Source: an uncultured Eubacteriales bacterium (GTDB lineage: Bacteria > Bacillota > Clostridia > Christensenellales > Borkfalkiaceae). From it: a DNA stretch of 23,828 bases. The notes beneath the pieces are model-generated. The model ran no database searches. It was not told the origin of the DNA and was given only the letters and a program-made list of their open reading frames with translations. Where the stretch lies: positions 1 through 23,828 of the forward strand of contig URHP01000021.1 in the NCBI GenBank assembly GCA_900547645.1, read 5' to 3'. Shown here piece by piece: positions 8,333 to 15,068 of this stretch (its first letter is position 1; each line of letters starts with the position of its first letter). The position numbers were made by a program, and so were the translations under genes.

Positions 8333-8350
8333 GCTTACGTCTTTGTAAGC
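8333..8350 (+). other. Small stem-loop between the two 38-bp repeats
   Basis: GCTTAC (8333-8338) and GTAAGC (8345-8350) are perfect reverse complements around a 6-nt loop. No T-run follows, so it is not an intrinsic terminator by itself. It lies in the 91-nt stretch between the repeats. The rest of 8351-8412 shows no gene or promoter I can support. Confidence 0.45.
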
Positions 8351-8412
8351 GCCCGTCGGATTGTCCTCGCGCTTCTTGTCTGCCGTGCGCCTGCTTGCTC
8401 AAACCAAGTTTC

Positions 8413-8450
8413 GTTCGCATGCATCGCGGCATACTGTGTCGCGCTGCGGG
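8413..8450 (+). repeat. 38-bp intergenic hairpin repeat, copy 2
   Basis: Second copy of the unit at 8284-8321, direct orientation, start-to-start distance 129 bp, one substitution. The same imperfect stem forms (8421-8428 with 8440-8447). Identity stops abruptly at both edges. It lies 52 nt before the eda start codon, so it would be in the eda leader if transcription reads through from uxuB. Confidence 0.8.
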
Positions 8451-8502
8451 CATTTTGTCTGCGGACGTTTCGGGAACTTCTTATATCTGTGAGAGGTGAA
8501 GT

Positions 8503-9105
8503 ATGTTGAAAAAATTCGGTGTGATCCCTGTTGTGACGCTGGCGCGGGAGGCGGATGCCGTTCCCGTGCTCGGCGCGCTGCAAAGGGGCGGGCTGCCCGT
8601 TGCGGAGATCTGTTTCCGCACCGACTGCGCCGCAGCGTGCATCGCCCGGGGGAGCGAAGCGTTCCCCGACCTGTGCATCGGCGCGGGGACCGTCCTCGAC
8701 GGCGCGCAGTGCGTACGGGCGCTGGAAGCGGGCGCGCAGTTTATTGTCTCGCCCGGGTTTTCCGAGGAAGCCGCCGAAGTCTGCGCGGCGCGAAAGGTGT
8801 TTTATCTTCCCGGCTGTGCCACGCCCACCGAGATCATGCGCGCGCTTGCGGCGGGACTGACGACGCTCAAATTTTTCCCCGCCGACGTCTGCGGCGGGCT
8901 TCCCGCGATCCGCGCGCTTTCCGCAGCGTTCCCGCAGGTGCGGTTCGTGCCGACGGGCGGCGTGAACGAGCGCAATCTTCCGGAGTATCTCTCCTTTGAA
9001 AAGATCGACGCCGTGGGAGGCAGCTGGCTTGCCAAGGGAACGCCCGAAGAGATCGAAGAAAAGGCGCGCCGCGCCGTGCAGATCGTGCGGGAGGTGCGTC
9101 CGTGA
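8503..9105 (+). CDS. eda: KDPG aldolase (2-keto-3-deoxy-6-phosphogluconate aldolase)
   Basis: 200 residues, the normal size for this class I aldolase TIM barrel. It cleaves KDPG to pyruvate and glyceraldehyde-3-phosphate, the last step of the uronate pathway encoded here. Motifs are VAEICFRT (catalytic-type E35, with R39), GAGTVL (T63), SPGF, PGCATPTEI and LKFFPADV with the Schiff-base lysine K123, then the phosphate-binding TGGV. GAGGTG (8493-8498) lies just before the ATG. Its TGA overlaps the kdgK GTG by 4 bp. The alternative 4-hydroxy-2-oxoglutarate aldolase activity is common in this family, but the kinase partner favours KDPG. Confidence 0.93.
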   Translation: MLKKFGVIPVVTLAREADAVPVLGALQRGGLPVAEICFRTDCAAACIARGSEAFPDLCIGAGTVLDGAQCVRALEAGAQFIVSPGFSEEAAEVCAARKVFYLPGCATPTEIMRALAAGLTTLKFFPADVCGGLPAIRALSAAFPQVRFVPTGGVNERNLPEYLSFEKIDAVGGSWLAKGTPEEIEEKARRAVQIVREVRP

Positions 9106-10097
9106 AAGTCGTTACGCTGGGGGAGCTTCTGCTCCGTCTTTCCCCCGAAGGATATGCAAGGTTTGTGCAGGCGGACCGTTTCAATGCGACGTACGGCGGC
9201 GCTGAGGCAAACGTTGCCGCGCTGCTCGCCCGTCTCGGCGCGCAGGCACTTTTTGTGACCAAACTTCCCGCGCATGAGATCGGTCAGGCGGCGCTCGACG
9301 CGCTCCGCCGCTGGGGGGTGGACGTCTCGCACGTCGTGCGCGGCGGCGCACGGCTCGGGTTGTACTATCTGGAAAAGGGCGCGTCTCAGCGCGCGGGAAA
9401 GGTGATCTACGACAGAGCGGATTCCGCGTTTGCCTGTTCATCGCCCGAGGAATACGATTGGTCCGCGATCTTCGCGGGGGCGGACTGGTTCCACTTTACG
9501 GGGATCACGCCCGCGCTGGGCGAGCGTGCCGAAGCCGTTGTCCGCAGAGCGTGCGCGGAGGCGAAGGCGCGCGGCGTCACGGTCTCCTGCGATCTCAATT
9601 ACCGCGCCACGCTGTGGCCGCGGGAGCGGGCGCGCACCGTCTTGTCGCAGCTCATGGAGAATGTCGACGTGTGCATTTCCAATGCCGATCAGGTCCTCGA
9701 CGTGTTCGGCATGCGCGCGCAGGGGACGGGGAACGAACGCGACGCGGCGCTTGCAGAGCTGCTTGCGCAGACGTTCGGGCTGCGCGCCGTGGCGCTTACG
9801 CGGCGCAAATCCGTTTCTGCAAGTGAAAATTATTTTTCGGGGATGCTGTGGGACGGTGACGCGGCGTTTTCGCGGGAGTACGACATGCATATCGTCGATC
9901 GCGTGGGCGGCGGCGACGCCTTTGCGGGCGGGCTGATCTACGCGCTCTGCGGCGGTGAACCGGCGCAGCAGGCGATCGAATTCGCGGCGGCGGCAGGCTG
10001 TCTCAAACACACGATCGAGGGCGATATTTGTCTTGTAAGCGAACAGGAGGTCCGCTCCCTTGCGGGCGGAGCGGCGGACGGCAGAGTCCGCAGATGA
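9102..10097 (+). CDS. kdgK: 2-keto-3-deoxygluconate kinase, PfkB/ribokinase family
   Basis: 331 residues from a GTG start, with GGGAGGTG (9089-9096) 5 nt upstream. The start overlaps the eda stop (GTGA). PfkB-family signs are the N-terminal VTLGELLLRLSP, the YGGAEANVAALLARLG segment, and the C-terminal signature DRVGGGDAFAGGL with the catalytic base D272. It phosphorylates KDG from UxuA to KDPG for Eda, in the cytoplasm. Sequence alone cannot exclude another sugar-kinase specificity. The coupling to eda and the upstream uxuA make KDG by far the best fit. It is the last gene before a strong terminator. Confidence 0.9.
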   Translation: MKVVTLGELLLRLSPEGYARFVQADRFNATYGGAEANVAALLARLGAQALFVTKLPAHEIGQAALDALRRWGVDVSHVVRGGARLGLYYLEKGASQRAGKVIYDRADSAFACSSPEEYDWSAIFAGADWFHFTGITPALGERAEAVVRRACAEAKARGVTVSCDLNYRATLWPRERARTVLSQLMENVDVCISNADQVLDVFGMRAQGTGNERDAALAELLAQTFGLRAVALTRRKSVSASENYFSGMLWDGDAAFSREYDMHIVDRVGGGDAFAGGLIYALCGGEPAQQAIEFAAAAGCLKHTIEGDICLVSEQEVRSLAGGAADGRVRR

Positions 10098-10105
10098 TCC
10101 AGGAT

Positions 10106-10148
10106 AAAAGCAGGGCTTTCCGACGGGTACGGAAAGTCCTGCTTTTTT
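10106..10148 (+). terminator. Rho-independent terminator after kdgK
   Basis: Left arm 10106-10122 (AAAAGCAGGGCTTTCCG) pairs with right arm 10130-10146 over 17 bp with a single G-U pair and a 7-nt loop. Six T (10143-10148) lie at the 3' base. It lies 8 nt after the kdgK stop and ends the left transcription block. Confidence 0.93.
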
Positions 10149-10170
10149 ATGGGAAATTGCGGGCGGGTAG

Positions 10171-10210
10171 GCGCATAAAACAGCCAATAGGGACACTATT
10201 TGCGCATAAA
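10171..10210 (+). repeat. Direct repeat GCGCATAAA, 31 bp apart
   Basis: GCGCATAAA occurs at 10171-10179 and again at 10202-10210, same orientation, start-to-start 31 bp (about three helical turns). Both lie upstream of the promoter at 10223-10251. This arrangement is typical of paired half-sites for an activator such as the AraC-family protein encoded nearby. A degenerate version, GCGCAGATA, occurs at 12173-12181 in front of the transporter operon. Confidence 0.5.
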
Positions 10211-10211
10211 T
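10187..10211 (+). promoter_or_regulatory. Candidate AraC-family operator upstream of the GH43-like gene
   Basis: ATAGGGACACTATT followed by TGCGCATAAAT aligns, with small gaps, to 12179-12201 upstream of the solute-binding protein gene. Shared parts are ATAG, CACTATT, GCG and AAAT. The core has partial dyad symmetry (AATAG N5 CTATT). It ends 11 nt before the -35 hexamer, where an activator would touch RNA polymerase. The binding protein is inferred only from the adjacent regulator gene. Confidence 0.5.
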
Positions 10212-10222
10212 GAAAAAATATA

Positions 10223-10251
10223 TTTACAAGGGTTTCGGATTCCCCTATACT
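10223..10251 (+). promoter_or_regulatory. Sigma-A-type promoter for the GH43-like gene
   Basis: TTTACA (10223-10228), 17-nt spacer, TATACT (10246-10251). This predicts transcription from about 10258 and a leader of roughly 43 nt before the ATG at 10301. Hexamers and spacing match the promoter at 12208-12236, and A/T-rich DNA precedes the -35. Confidence 0.75.
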
Positions 10252-10300
10252 CAGGGTGCGATTTTCGCAAGACGAATGTTAACGGAAAGGATCTGAATTT

Positions 10301-11203
10301 ATGTTGTTTACGGAAAAAAACGGCAGCCGCGAAGCATACGCCAAGGATCCCGCGGTCATCCGGTGGAAGGACGGAAAGTACTATCTGTATTTTTCCTCCT
10401 ACTATGCGGACGGCGGGCGGGAGCGTCTCGGGATCGGGATCGCCGTCTCGGATGATATGGAGCACTGGACGAGCGTGGGGCACATTCCCTATACGCAGCC
10501 CTGCGAGCAGAACGGCATCGGCGCGCCTGCGGCGATCGTGCTCGGGGACGCGATCCATCTCTTTTATCAGAGTTATGGCAATCAGGCGCGCGACGCCATC
10601 TGCCACGCGACGAGCACGGACGGCGTACATTTTGAAAAGGATCCGACCAATCCGGTCTTCCGTCCGTCGGAGGACTGGTGCGTGGGGCGGGCGATCGACG
10701 CGGACGTGGTGCCCTTCGGGAATCGGCTGCTGCTGTATTTTGCGACGCGCGATCACGCGATGCGGGTGCAGAAGATCGGCGTTGCCGCCGCAGAGTTGAA
10801 CGGGACGTTTTCGCGCGGCGCATGGGAACAGCTTGCCGCGTATCCCGTGCTGACGCCCGAATACGATTGGGAGGGCGAGTGCGTCGAAGCGCCCGCGGCG
10901 CTCGAGCAGGACGGAAAGGTGTATCTGTTCTACGGCGGCGCGTACAACTGTTCGCCGCAGCAGATCGGCGTCGCCGTCTCCGACGACGGGATCGGATTTA
11001 AAAAACTGTTTGACCGCCCCTTTATTCCCGCGGGCAAGGCGGGCGAATGGAACAGCAGCGAATCGGGGCATCCCTATGTCTACCGGGACGGCGACGGCGC
11101 GGTCTGGCTGTTCTATCAGGGTTCTCCGGACATGGGCAGGAGCTGGTATCTCACGCGCTGCCGCATCGGGTTCCGGGACGGCGTTCCCTACGTCTGTTCA
11201 TGA
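10301..11203 (+). CDS. GH43-like five-bladed beta-propeller glycosidase, cytoplasmic
   Basis: 300 residues, single domain, no signal peptide. Repeated blade motifs of the form DGKYYLYFSSYY, HLFYQSY and DGKVYLFYGGAY mark a five-bladed propeller. Candidate acids in GH43 order are D16 (KDPAVIRW), D133/D135 (RAIDADVV) and E196 or E193 (ECVEAPAAL). This supports a GH43-type arabinofuranosidase/xylosidase, though related propeller families (GH117, GH130-like) share the layout. The ATG is preceded by GGAAAGGA at about 10284-10291. The gene has its own promoter and candidate operator. It converges with the AraC-family gene, and the two coding ends overlap by 6 bp without a visible terminator. It probably removes a pentose or other side chain from imported oligosaccharides. 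Confidence 0.72.
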   Translation: MLFTEKNGSREAYAKDPAVIRWKDGKYYLYFSSYYADGGRERLGIGIAVSDDMEHWTSVGHIPYTQPCEQNGIGAPAAIVLGDAIHLFYQSYGNQARDAICHATSTDGVHFEKDPTNPVFRPSEDWCVGRAIDADVVPFGNRLLLYFATRDHAMRVQKIGVAAAELNGTFSRGAWEQLAAYPVLTPEYDWEGECVEAPAALEQDGKVYLFYGGAYNCSPQQIGVAVSDDGIGFKKLFDRPFIPAGKAGEWNSSESGHPYVYRDGDGAVWLFYQGSPDMGRSWYLTRCRIGFRDGVPYVCS

Positions 11204-12085
11204 GCTGCCGCGCTCGGTCTCCGCGTCCGCAAAGGGATTTTTTTCCTGCGAGCGGATGCATTCCGAGGGCGTCTGTCCGAAGCGCAGTTTGAACTGACGG
11301 GAAAAATATTTGACGTTGGCGAACGAGAGCCGTTCCGCGACCTCTCCCACGTTGAGAAAGGTGGTCGTGAACAGCACGCGCGCTGCGTCGAGCTTTTTGT
11401 CGAGCGCGTAGCGGATGGGGGAAACGCCGTATTTTGCCTTGAACAGCCGCTCCGTCTGCGAGACGGAACGATGCACCGTGCCCGCCAGCTCCGCAAGGGA
11501 AAAGCGCTCGTAAATGTTGTGGTCGATATAGCTGCGGATGAGGTCCGCGGGGTGCATGCCGGTAGAGGAGAGGGCGAAGTCGGGCGGCGCAATGAGCTGG
11601 ATGAGCCGCAGGATGCAGCAGGTCAGTTCGGTATACGCTTCCTGCGTCGGTTGTCCGCCGCAGCGTTCGATGATCCCGAACGCCCGTTCAAAGACGTCGC
11701 GCGCCTGCGTGTGCGCCACAATGACGCTCTCCGTCACGCCGTGCGCGGAGAGCATCGCGTCCACAAGCGATCCGTTCACGACCAGAAAGAGTTTTTCGTA
11801 GGGCTCTTTGCGGTCCGCGTAATAGACATGCTGCTGCAGCTTGTTCAGAAAAAACAGATCGCCCGCGCCGACGCGGTACGTCTTGTCCCGCGTCTCGATG
11901 TATCCCGTGCCGGACAGGACGAATTCGAAGTTGTAGCGGTCCCACACCGAACCGTCCTTGTAGGAATGGTGGATGATATAGTTGGGATTGGGCAGCGTTC
12001 TGCCCGCCATGGCAAGGCAGAAGAAATCGTTGGCGTACGTGCGTTCGTCGAGGTAGATGATCTCATTTTTGCGGTTGTATCTCAT
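11198..12085 (-). CDS. AraC-family transcriptional regulator
   Basis: 295 residues. The N-terminal cupin-like ligand domain (about 35-110; VLSGTGYIETRDKTYRVGAGDLFFL is the typical strand pattern) is followed by a helical linker. The C-terminal tandem helix-turn-helix spans about 190-285, with FSLAELAGTVHRSVSQTERLFK and FLNVGEVAERLSFANVKYFSRQFK as the two HTH units. Such proteins usually activate sugar-utilisation genes when a sugar binds the cupin. It sits between and opposite to the genes it most likely controls. I kept the ATG at 12085 because residues 1-25 read into the ligand domain and the next Met (residue 26) has no good ribosome site. There is no Shine-Dalgarno before 12085 either, and the promoter geometry implies a leaderless mRNA. 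Confidence 0.92.
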   Translation of the reverse strand: MRYNRKNEIIYLDERTYANDFFCLAMAGRTLPNPNYIIHHSYKDGSVWDRYNFEFVLSGTGYIETRDKTYRVGAGDLFFLNKLQQHVYYADRKEPYEKLFLVVNGSLVDAMLSAHGVTESVIVAHTQARDVFERAFGIIERCGGQPTQEAYTELTCCILRLIQLIAPPDFALSSTGMHPADLIRSYIDHNIYERFSLAELAGTVHRSVSQTERLFKAKYGVSPIRYALDKKLDAARVLFTTTFLNVGEVAERLSFANVKYFSRQFKLRFGQTPSECIRSQEKNPFADAETERGSS

Positions 12086-12091
12086 GGCACG

Positions 12092-12120
12092 ATTATAGCA
12101 CGGCGGCAGACGGATGTCAA
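12092..12120 (-). promoter_or_regulatory. Perfect-consensus promoter of the AraC-family gene
   Basis: On the minus strand TTGACA (12120-12115), a 17-nt spacer and TATAAT (12097-12092) match the sigma-A consensus at all 12 positions. Only 6 nt separate the -10 from the start codon at 12085, so transcription should begin at or next to the A of the ATG. Confidence 0.88.
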
Positions 12121-12178
12121 TGCGGAAAAAGAAGTCTGAATTGTGAAAAAATGGAAAAATCAGGCATTATATGCGCAG

Positions 12179-12201
12179 ATAGTGCACTATTATGGCGAAA
12201 T
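12179..12201 (+). promoter_or_regulatory. Candidate AraC-family operator upstream of the transporter operon
   Basis: It contains the perfect 12-bp palindrome ATAGTGCACTAT (12179-12190), then TATGGCGAAAT. It aligns with the element at 10187-10211 before the GH43-like gene. It ends 6 nt upstream of the -35 at 12208 and lies 59 bp from the regulator's own -35, so one site could serve activation and autoregulation (inference). Confidence 0.55.
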
Positions 12202-12207
12202 CGTGTG

Positions 12208-12236
12208 TTTACGGTGTCTGTGAAATATGCTATACT
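12208..12236 (+). promoter_or_regulatory. Promoter of the ABC transporter / glycan-binding operon
   Basis: TTTACG (12208-12213), 17-nt spacer, TATACT (12231-12236), predicting a start near 12243 and a leader of about 45 nt. The -35 departs from consensus (TTTACG), consistent with activator dependence. No other promoter is evident until the end of the contig, so the six right-hand genes may form one transcript. Confidence 0.75.
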
Positions 12237-12287
12237 TTGAGTATGGGAAATCATCCCCCCGCGCCTGCGAGGTATAAGGAGGAACAT

Positions 12288-14099
12288 ATGATGAAGAAAA
12301 AACTGTGTCTGCTGCTCGCTTCCGCGGTCGTCGGGACGGCGGCGCTCGGAATGTTTGGCGGATGCGGGGGCGGATCGGATATTACGTTTGACGACGACGG
12401 CAATATCATCCCGTCCGATTCGACCACCATCATCAACTTCTGGGGCTGGGCGGATAAGTATGAGGAAGCTGCGTTCAATCAGCTCGTTGAAAACTTCAAT
12501 AAGAAATACGAAGGCGTCATCCGCGTCAATTACACGCCCAAGAGCACGAGCGGTTACAGCGAAAATTTCGTCGTTAACATGATCGGCGGGCCCGACGTGG
12601 CGTATGCGGCGGAGAATTATTTCAAGAGCTATGTCGATCAGGGCGCGCTCTATGACGTCACGCAGTTTTACGAAGAGAGCCTTGCGAACTGGGAATCTTC
12701 GGGCGGACAGAACGGTCTGGACGCCGCCGACATGCTGCCCTATACCACCGAGCGCTACCGCTACGATCCCGAGACGACGACGTCCAATGCGGACGATCCG
12801 CTCTACGGCGTTGCCAAGGATCTCGCGCCCACGGCGATCTATTTCAACGAAAAGTTTTTTACGGCGGCAGGGATCAACGTCATCAACGAGACGGAGGAAT
12901 CCATCCGCGCGTGGAACGAAGCCAACCCGACCGACAAGAAAAAGATCATGGCGTTCTACGAAGAGGACGGGCAGTACTATTTCAACAAGGCGATCGCCAT
13001 GAGCTGGCAGGAATGCGTCGATCTTGCGAAACTCCTGCAGACGCCCGTCGCGCAGGGCGGCGGGGGAGCCGAATACGGGTTCTTCAGCGAATGGTGGTTC
13101 AATTACGGATTCACCGTCGGCGGCGACTGTATCGAATATATCCCCTCGAACGACGAAGCGTTCGAGGGCAACGCGGACGAATTCAACGGCGGGTACTGGA
13201 AGTTTACGCTTGCAGACGAGAGCAAGAACTATATCGTCAAAGACGATGCGGCGCCCATTGAAGTCAACGGAAATTCCTATGCGGCGGGGGAGATCGTCTC
13301 CTATACCGACAAGGACGATCTGACGGAAGAACAGAAGGCGAGCTGCAACGAACTGCCCTCCCAGCGGGAAGCGTTCACCGAATTCGTACGCCTTTCGCAG
13401 AATCCCGACGAGCTTGTGGACAACGCTCGGGGCGTCTATGCGGACGTGAGCGACTTTTACGGCGCGGACGCGAACGGCGACCTGTACGGGTACGGCGTCG
13501 CGCCCGATCCCAAGGACATGAGCGAGAACAAGAACGCGTTCTTCTCCTCGGGCAAGGTCGCCATGCTCGTCTCCACGGCCTCCGTGCAGCGGCAGTTTAC
13601 CGAGAACATGCGCGGCGAGAACAGCTTCGACGTCGCGCCCATGCTCGTCTACAAGGAGTATTCCGCGGACGGCACGGAAGTGCTCGTGCACGGCGCGGAG
13701 GGCGCGCACAGCGGATCGGTCGCCATTGTCATGAACGCGAATACCCGCTATCCCAACGCGAGCTGGCTCTTCATGGAATACATCGCGAGCAAGGAAGGGC
13801 AGGAGATCCAGGCAGAGCAGGGCTTTGCCTGCCCCTACTACGAATCGCTCGCCTATGACGAAGAAGGCGCGTTTCTGAACAGCGCCTACGCGGCGGACAA
13901 CGCCGTCGTGTTTGCGCGGGCGACCGCTTACGAGACGCCCGGCGACTGGTGGTATCTGAAGGACAAGAAGTGGATCGACGATTGGGCGGGCGTGCTCAAC
14001 ACCGACGTGCGCAACGGGGATATGAGCCTGACCGACTTCTACCGCTGTCCCGAATATCTCGCCACGCAGTCCCTGCTCAACGAGTACACGAAAAAATAA
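12288..14099 (+). CDS. Extracellular solute-binding lipoprotein of a sugar ABC transporter (family 1 SBP)
   Basis: 603 residues, well above the usual 420-450. The signal peptide MMKKKLCLLLASAVVG leads to a lipobox-like GMFGGC with lipidated C26, then a Gly-rich linker. The mature start INFWGWADKYEEAAFNQLVENFNKKY and the later SGSVAIVMNANTRYPNASWLFMEYIAS are classic for the MalE/UgpB-like family. The extra length lies in the middle: about residues 230-390 include an acidic, Tyr/Asn-rich segment (for example GNSYAAGEIVSYTDKDDL). Start: AAGGAGG (12276-12282) serves the ATGs at 12288 and 12291. The longer upstream frame from 12192 is rejected because it would start before the promoter -10. It is followed by two permeases and should present oligosaccharides to them. 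Ligand unknown. Confidence 0.9.
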   Translation: MMKKKLCLLLASAVVGTAALGMFGGCGGGSDITFDDDGNIIPSDSTTIINFWGWADKYEEAAFNQLVENFNKKYEGVIRVNYTPKSTSGYSENFVVNMIGGPDVAYAAENYFKSYVDQGALYDVTQFYEESLANWESSGGQNGLDAADMLPYTTERYRYDPETTTSNADDPLYGVAKDLAPTAIYFNEKFFTAAGINVINETEESIRAWNEANPTDKKKIMAFYEEDGQYYFNKAIAMSWQECVDLAKLLQTPVAQGGGGAEYGFFSEWWFNYGFTVGGDCIEYIPSNDEAFEGNADEFNGGYWKFTLADESKNYIVKDDAAPIEVNGNSYAAGEIVSYTDKDDLTEEQKASCNELPSQREAFTEFVRLSQNPDELVDNARGVYADVSDFYGADANGDLYGYGVAPDPKDMSENKNAFFSSGKVAMLVSTASVQRQFTENMRGENSFDVAPMLVYKEYSADGTEVLVHGAEGAHSGSVAIVMNANTRYPNASWLFMEYIASKEGQEIQAEQGFACPYYESLAYDEEGAFLNSAYAADNAVVFARATAYETPGDWWYLKDKKWIDDWAGVLNTDVRNGDMSLTDFYRCPEYLATQSLLNEYTKK

Positions 14100-14114
14100 T
14101 CCGAGGTGCGCACT

Positions 14115-15068
14115 ATGGAGCAAACGAAAGCATACGCGGCTGCGGGCGGCAGGAGACGCCCCGCCGGCGGCGAGCCGAAAGCGCATCGCAGCAAACGGAC
14201 GCGCAACGAGGAGATCTGCGGGACCATCATGGGCGCGCTGCCCGTTGTATCCGTTCTCCTGTTCAGCGTCGTTCCCATGGCGCTTGCGATCGTGATGGCG
14301 TTCTTCGACATGCGCACGCCCGTCTCCTTCAACGGCGCGGAGTTTGTGCTGTTCGACAATTTTGCGGAGGTGTTTTCCGATCCCAACTTCGGCACGGCGA
14401 TCGTCAATACGCTCGTGTATTCGCTCACGCTGCCCATTTCGCTCGTGCTCGCGCTGTTTATCGCGGCAGCGCTCAACGCAACGGTCAAGGGGACGGGGAT
14501 CTTCCGCGTCATTCTGTTCCTTCCCTTCATCTGTTCGTCGGTGGCGATCGTCTTCGTCTGGAAGTGGCTGTTCAACACCAACTACGGCGTGCTCAATTCC
14601 ATGCTCGGCACGCAGGTCGGCTGGCTGGATTCCCCGTGGATGTTCCGGATTTCGCTCATCGTCATGATGGTGTGGGCGCAGACGGGCTACAAAGTCATCC
14701 TGCTTTCGGCAAGCCTGACTTCGGTCAACCGCGCATACTATGAGGCGGCGGAGCTGGACGGGGCGAACCGCTGGCAGAAATTCGCGCATATCACGGTGCC
14801 CGCCGTCAGCCCGACGCTGTTCTTCCTGCTCGTGACGGGATTCATCAGCATCCTGCAGCTCTTCAGCGAAGTACAGGTCATGGATCCGACGGGCGGACAG
14901 TCCATCGACTACGCCGCGCTCACCGTCGTGTTCTATATCTACAGACAGGGCTTTAACTACAATGCCATGGGCGTCGCCGCCGCCGCGTCCTGGATTTTGA
15001 CGCTCATCGTGCTCGTGGTCACGGTGTTCAATTTCAAGATCTCCAAACTGTGGGTGAAATATGACTGA
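14115..15068 (+). CDS. Sugar ABC transporter permease, MalF/UgpA type
   Basis: 317 residues. A basic cytoplasmic N-terminus (KAHRSKRTRNEE) precedes about six membrane helices beginning GTIMGALPVVSVLLFSVV. The EAA loop that docks the ATPase reads YYEAAELDGANRWQKFAHITVP. I chose the ATG at 14115 over the GTG at 14106 because GAGGTG (14103-14108) lies 6 nt upstream of the ATG. The gene follows the binding protein by 15 bp and overlaps the second permease by 8 bp (15061-15068). It forms half of the membrane channel. No ATP-binding subunit is encoded in the window. Confidence 0.93.
   Translation: MEQTKAYAAAGGRRRPAGGEPKAHRSKRTRNEEICGTIMGALPVVSVLLFSVVPMALAIVMAFFDMRTPVSFNGAEFVLFDNFAEVFSDPNFGTAIVNTLVYSLTLPISLVLALFIAAALNATVKGTGIFRVILFLPFICSSVAIVFVWKWLFNTNYGVLNSMLGTQVGWLDSPWMFRISLIVMMVWAQTGYKVILLSASLTSVNRAYYEAAELDGANRWQKFAHITVPAVSPTLFFLLVTGFISILQLFSEVQVMDPTGGQSIDYAALTVVFYIYRQGFNYNAMGVAAAASWILTLIVLVVTVFNFKISKLWVKYD

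Noticed and set aside
8284..8450. CRISPR-like repeat-spacer pattern
   Set aside because: Only two copies, a 91-nt spacer with its own hairpin, and no cas genes nearby.
7938..8453. Minus-strand frame containing PAARHSMPRCMRT twice
   Set aside because: The repeated peptide is just the 38-bp DNA repeat read backwards; the remainder is antisense to uxuB.
11215..11260. T-run near the convergent gene ends as a terminator
   Set aside because: The run of T lies within the regulator coding sequence, and only a 5-bp weak stem surrounds it.
12192..12287. Upstream ATG extension of the solute-binding protein
   Set aside because: It begins before the -35/-10 elements and would bury the lipoprotein signal peptide; AAGGAGG points to 12288/12291.
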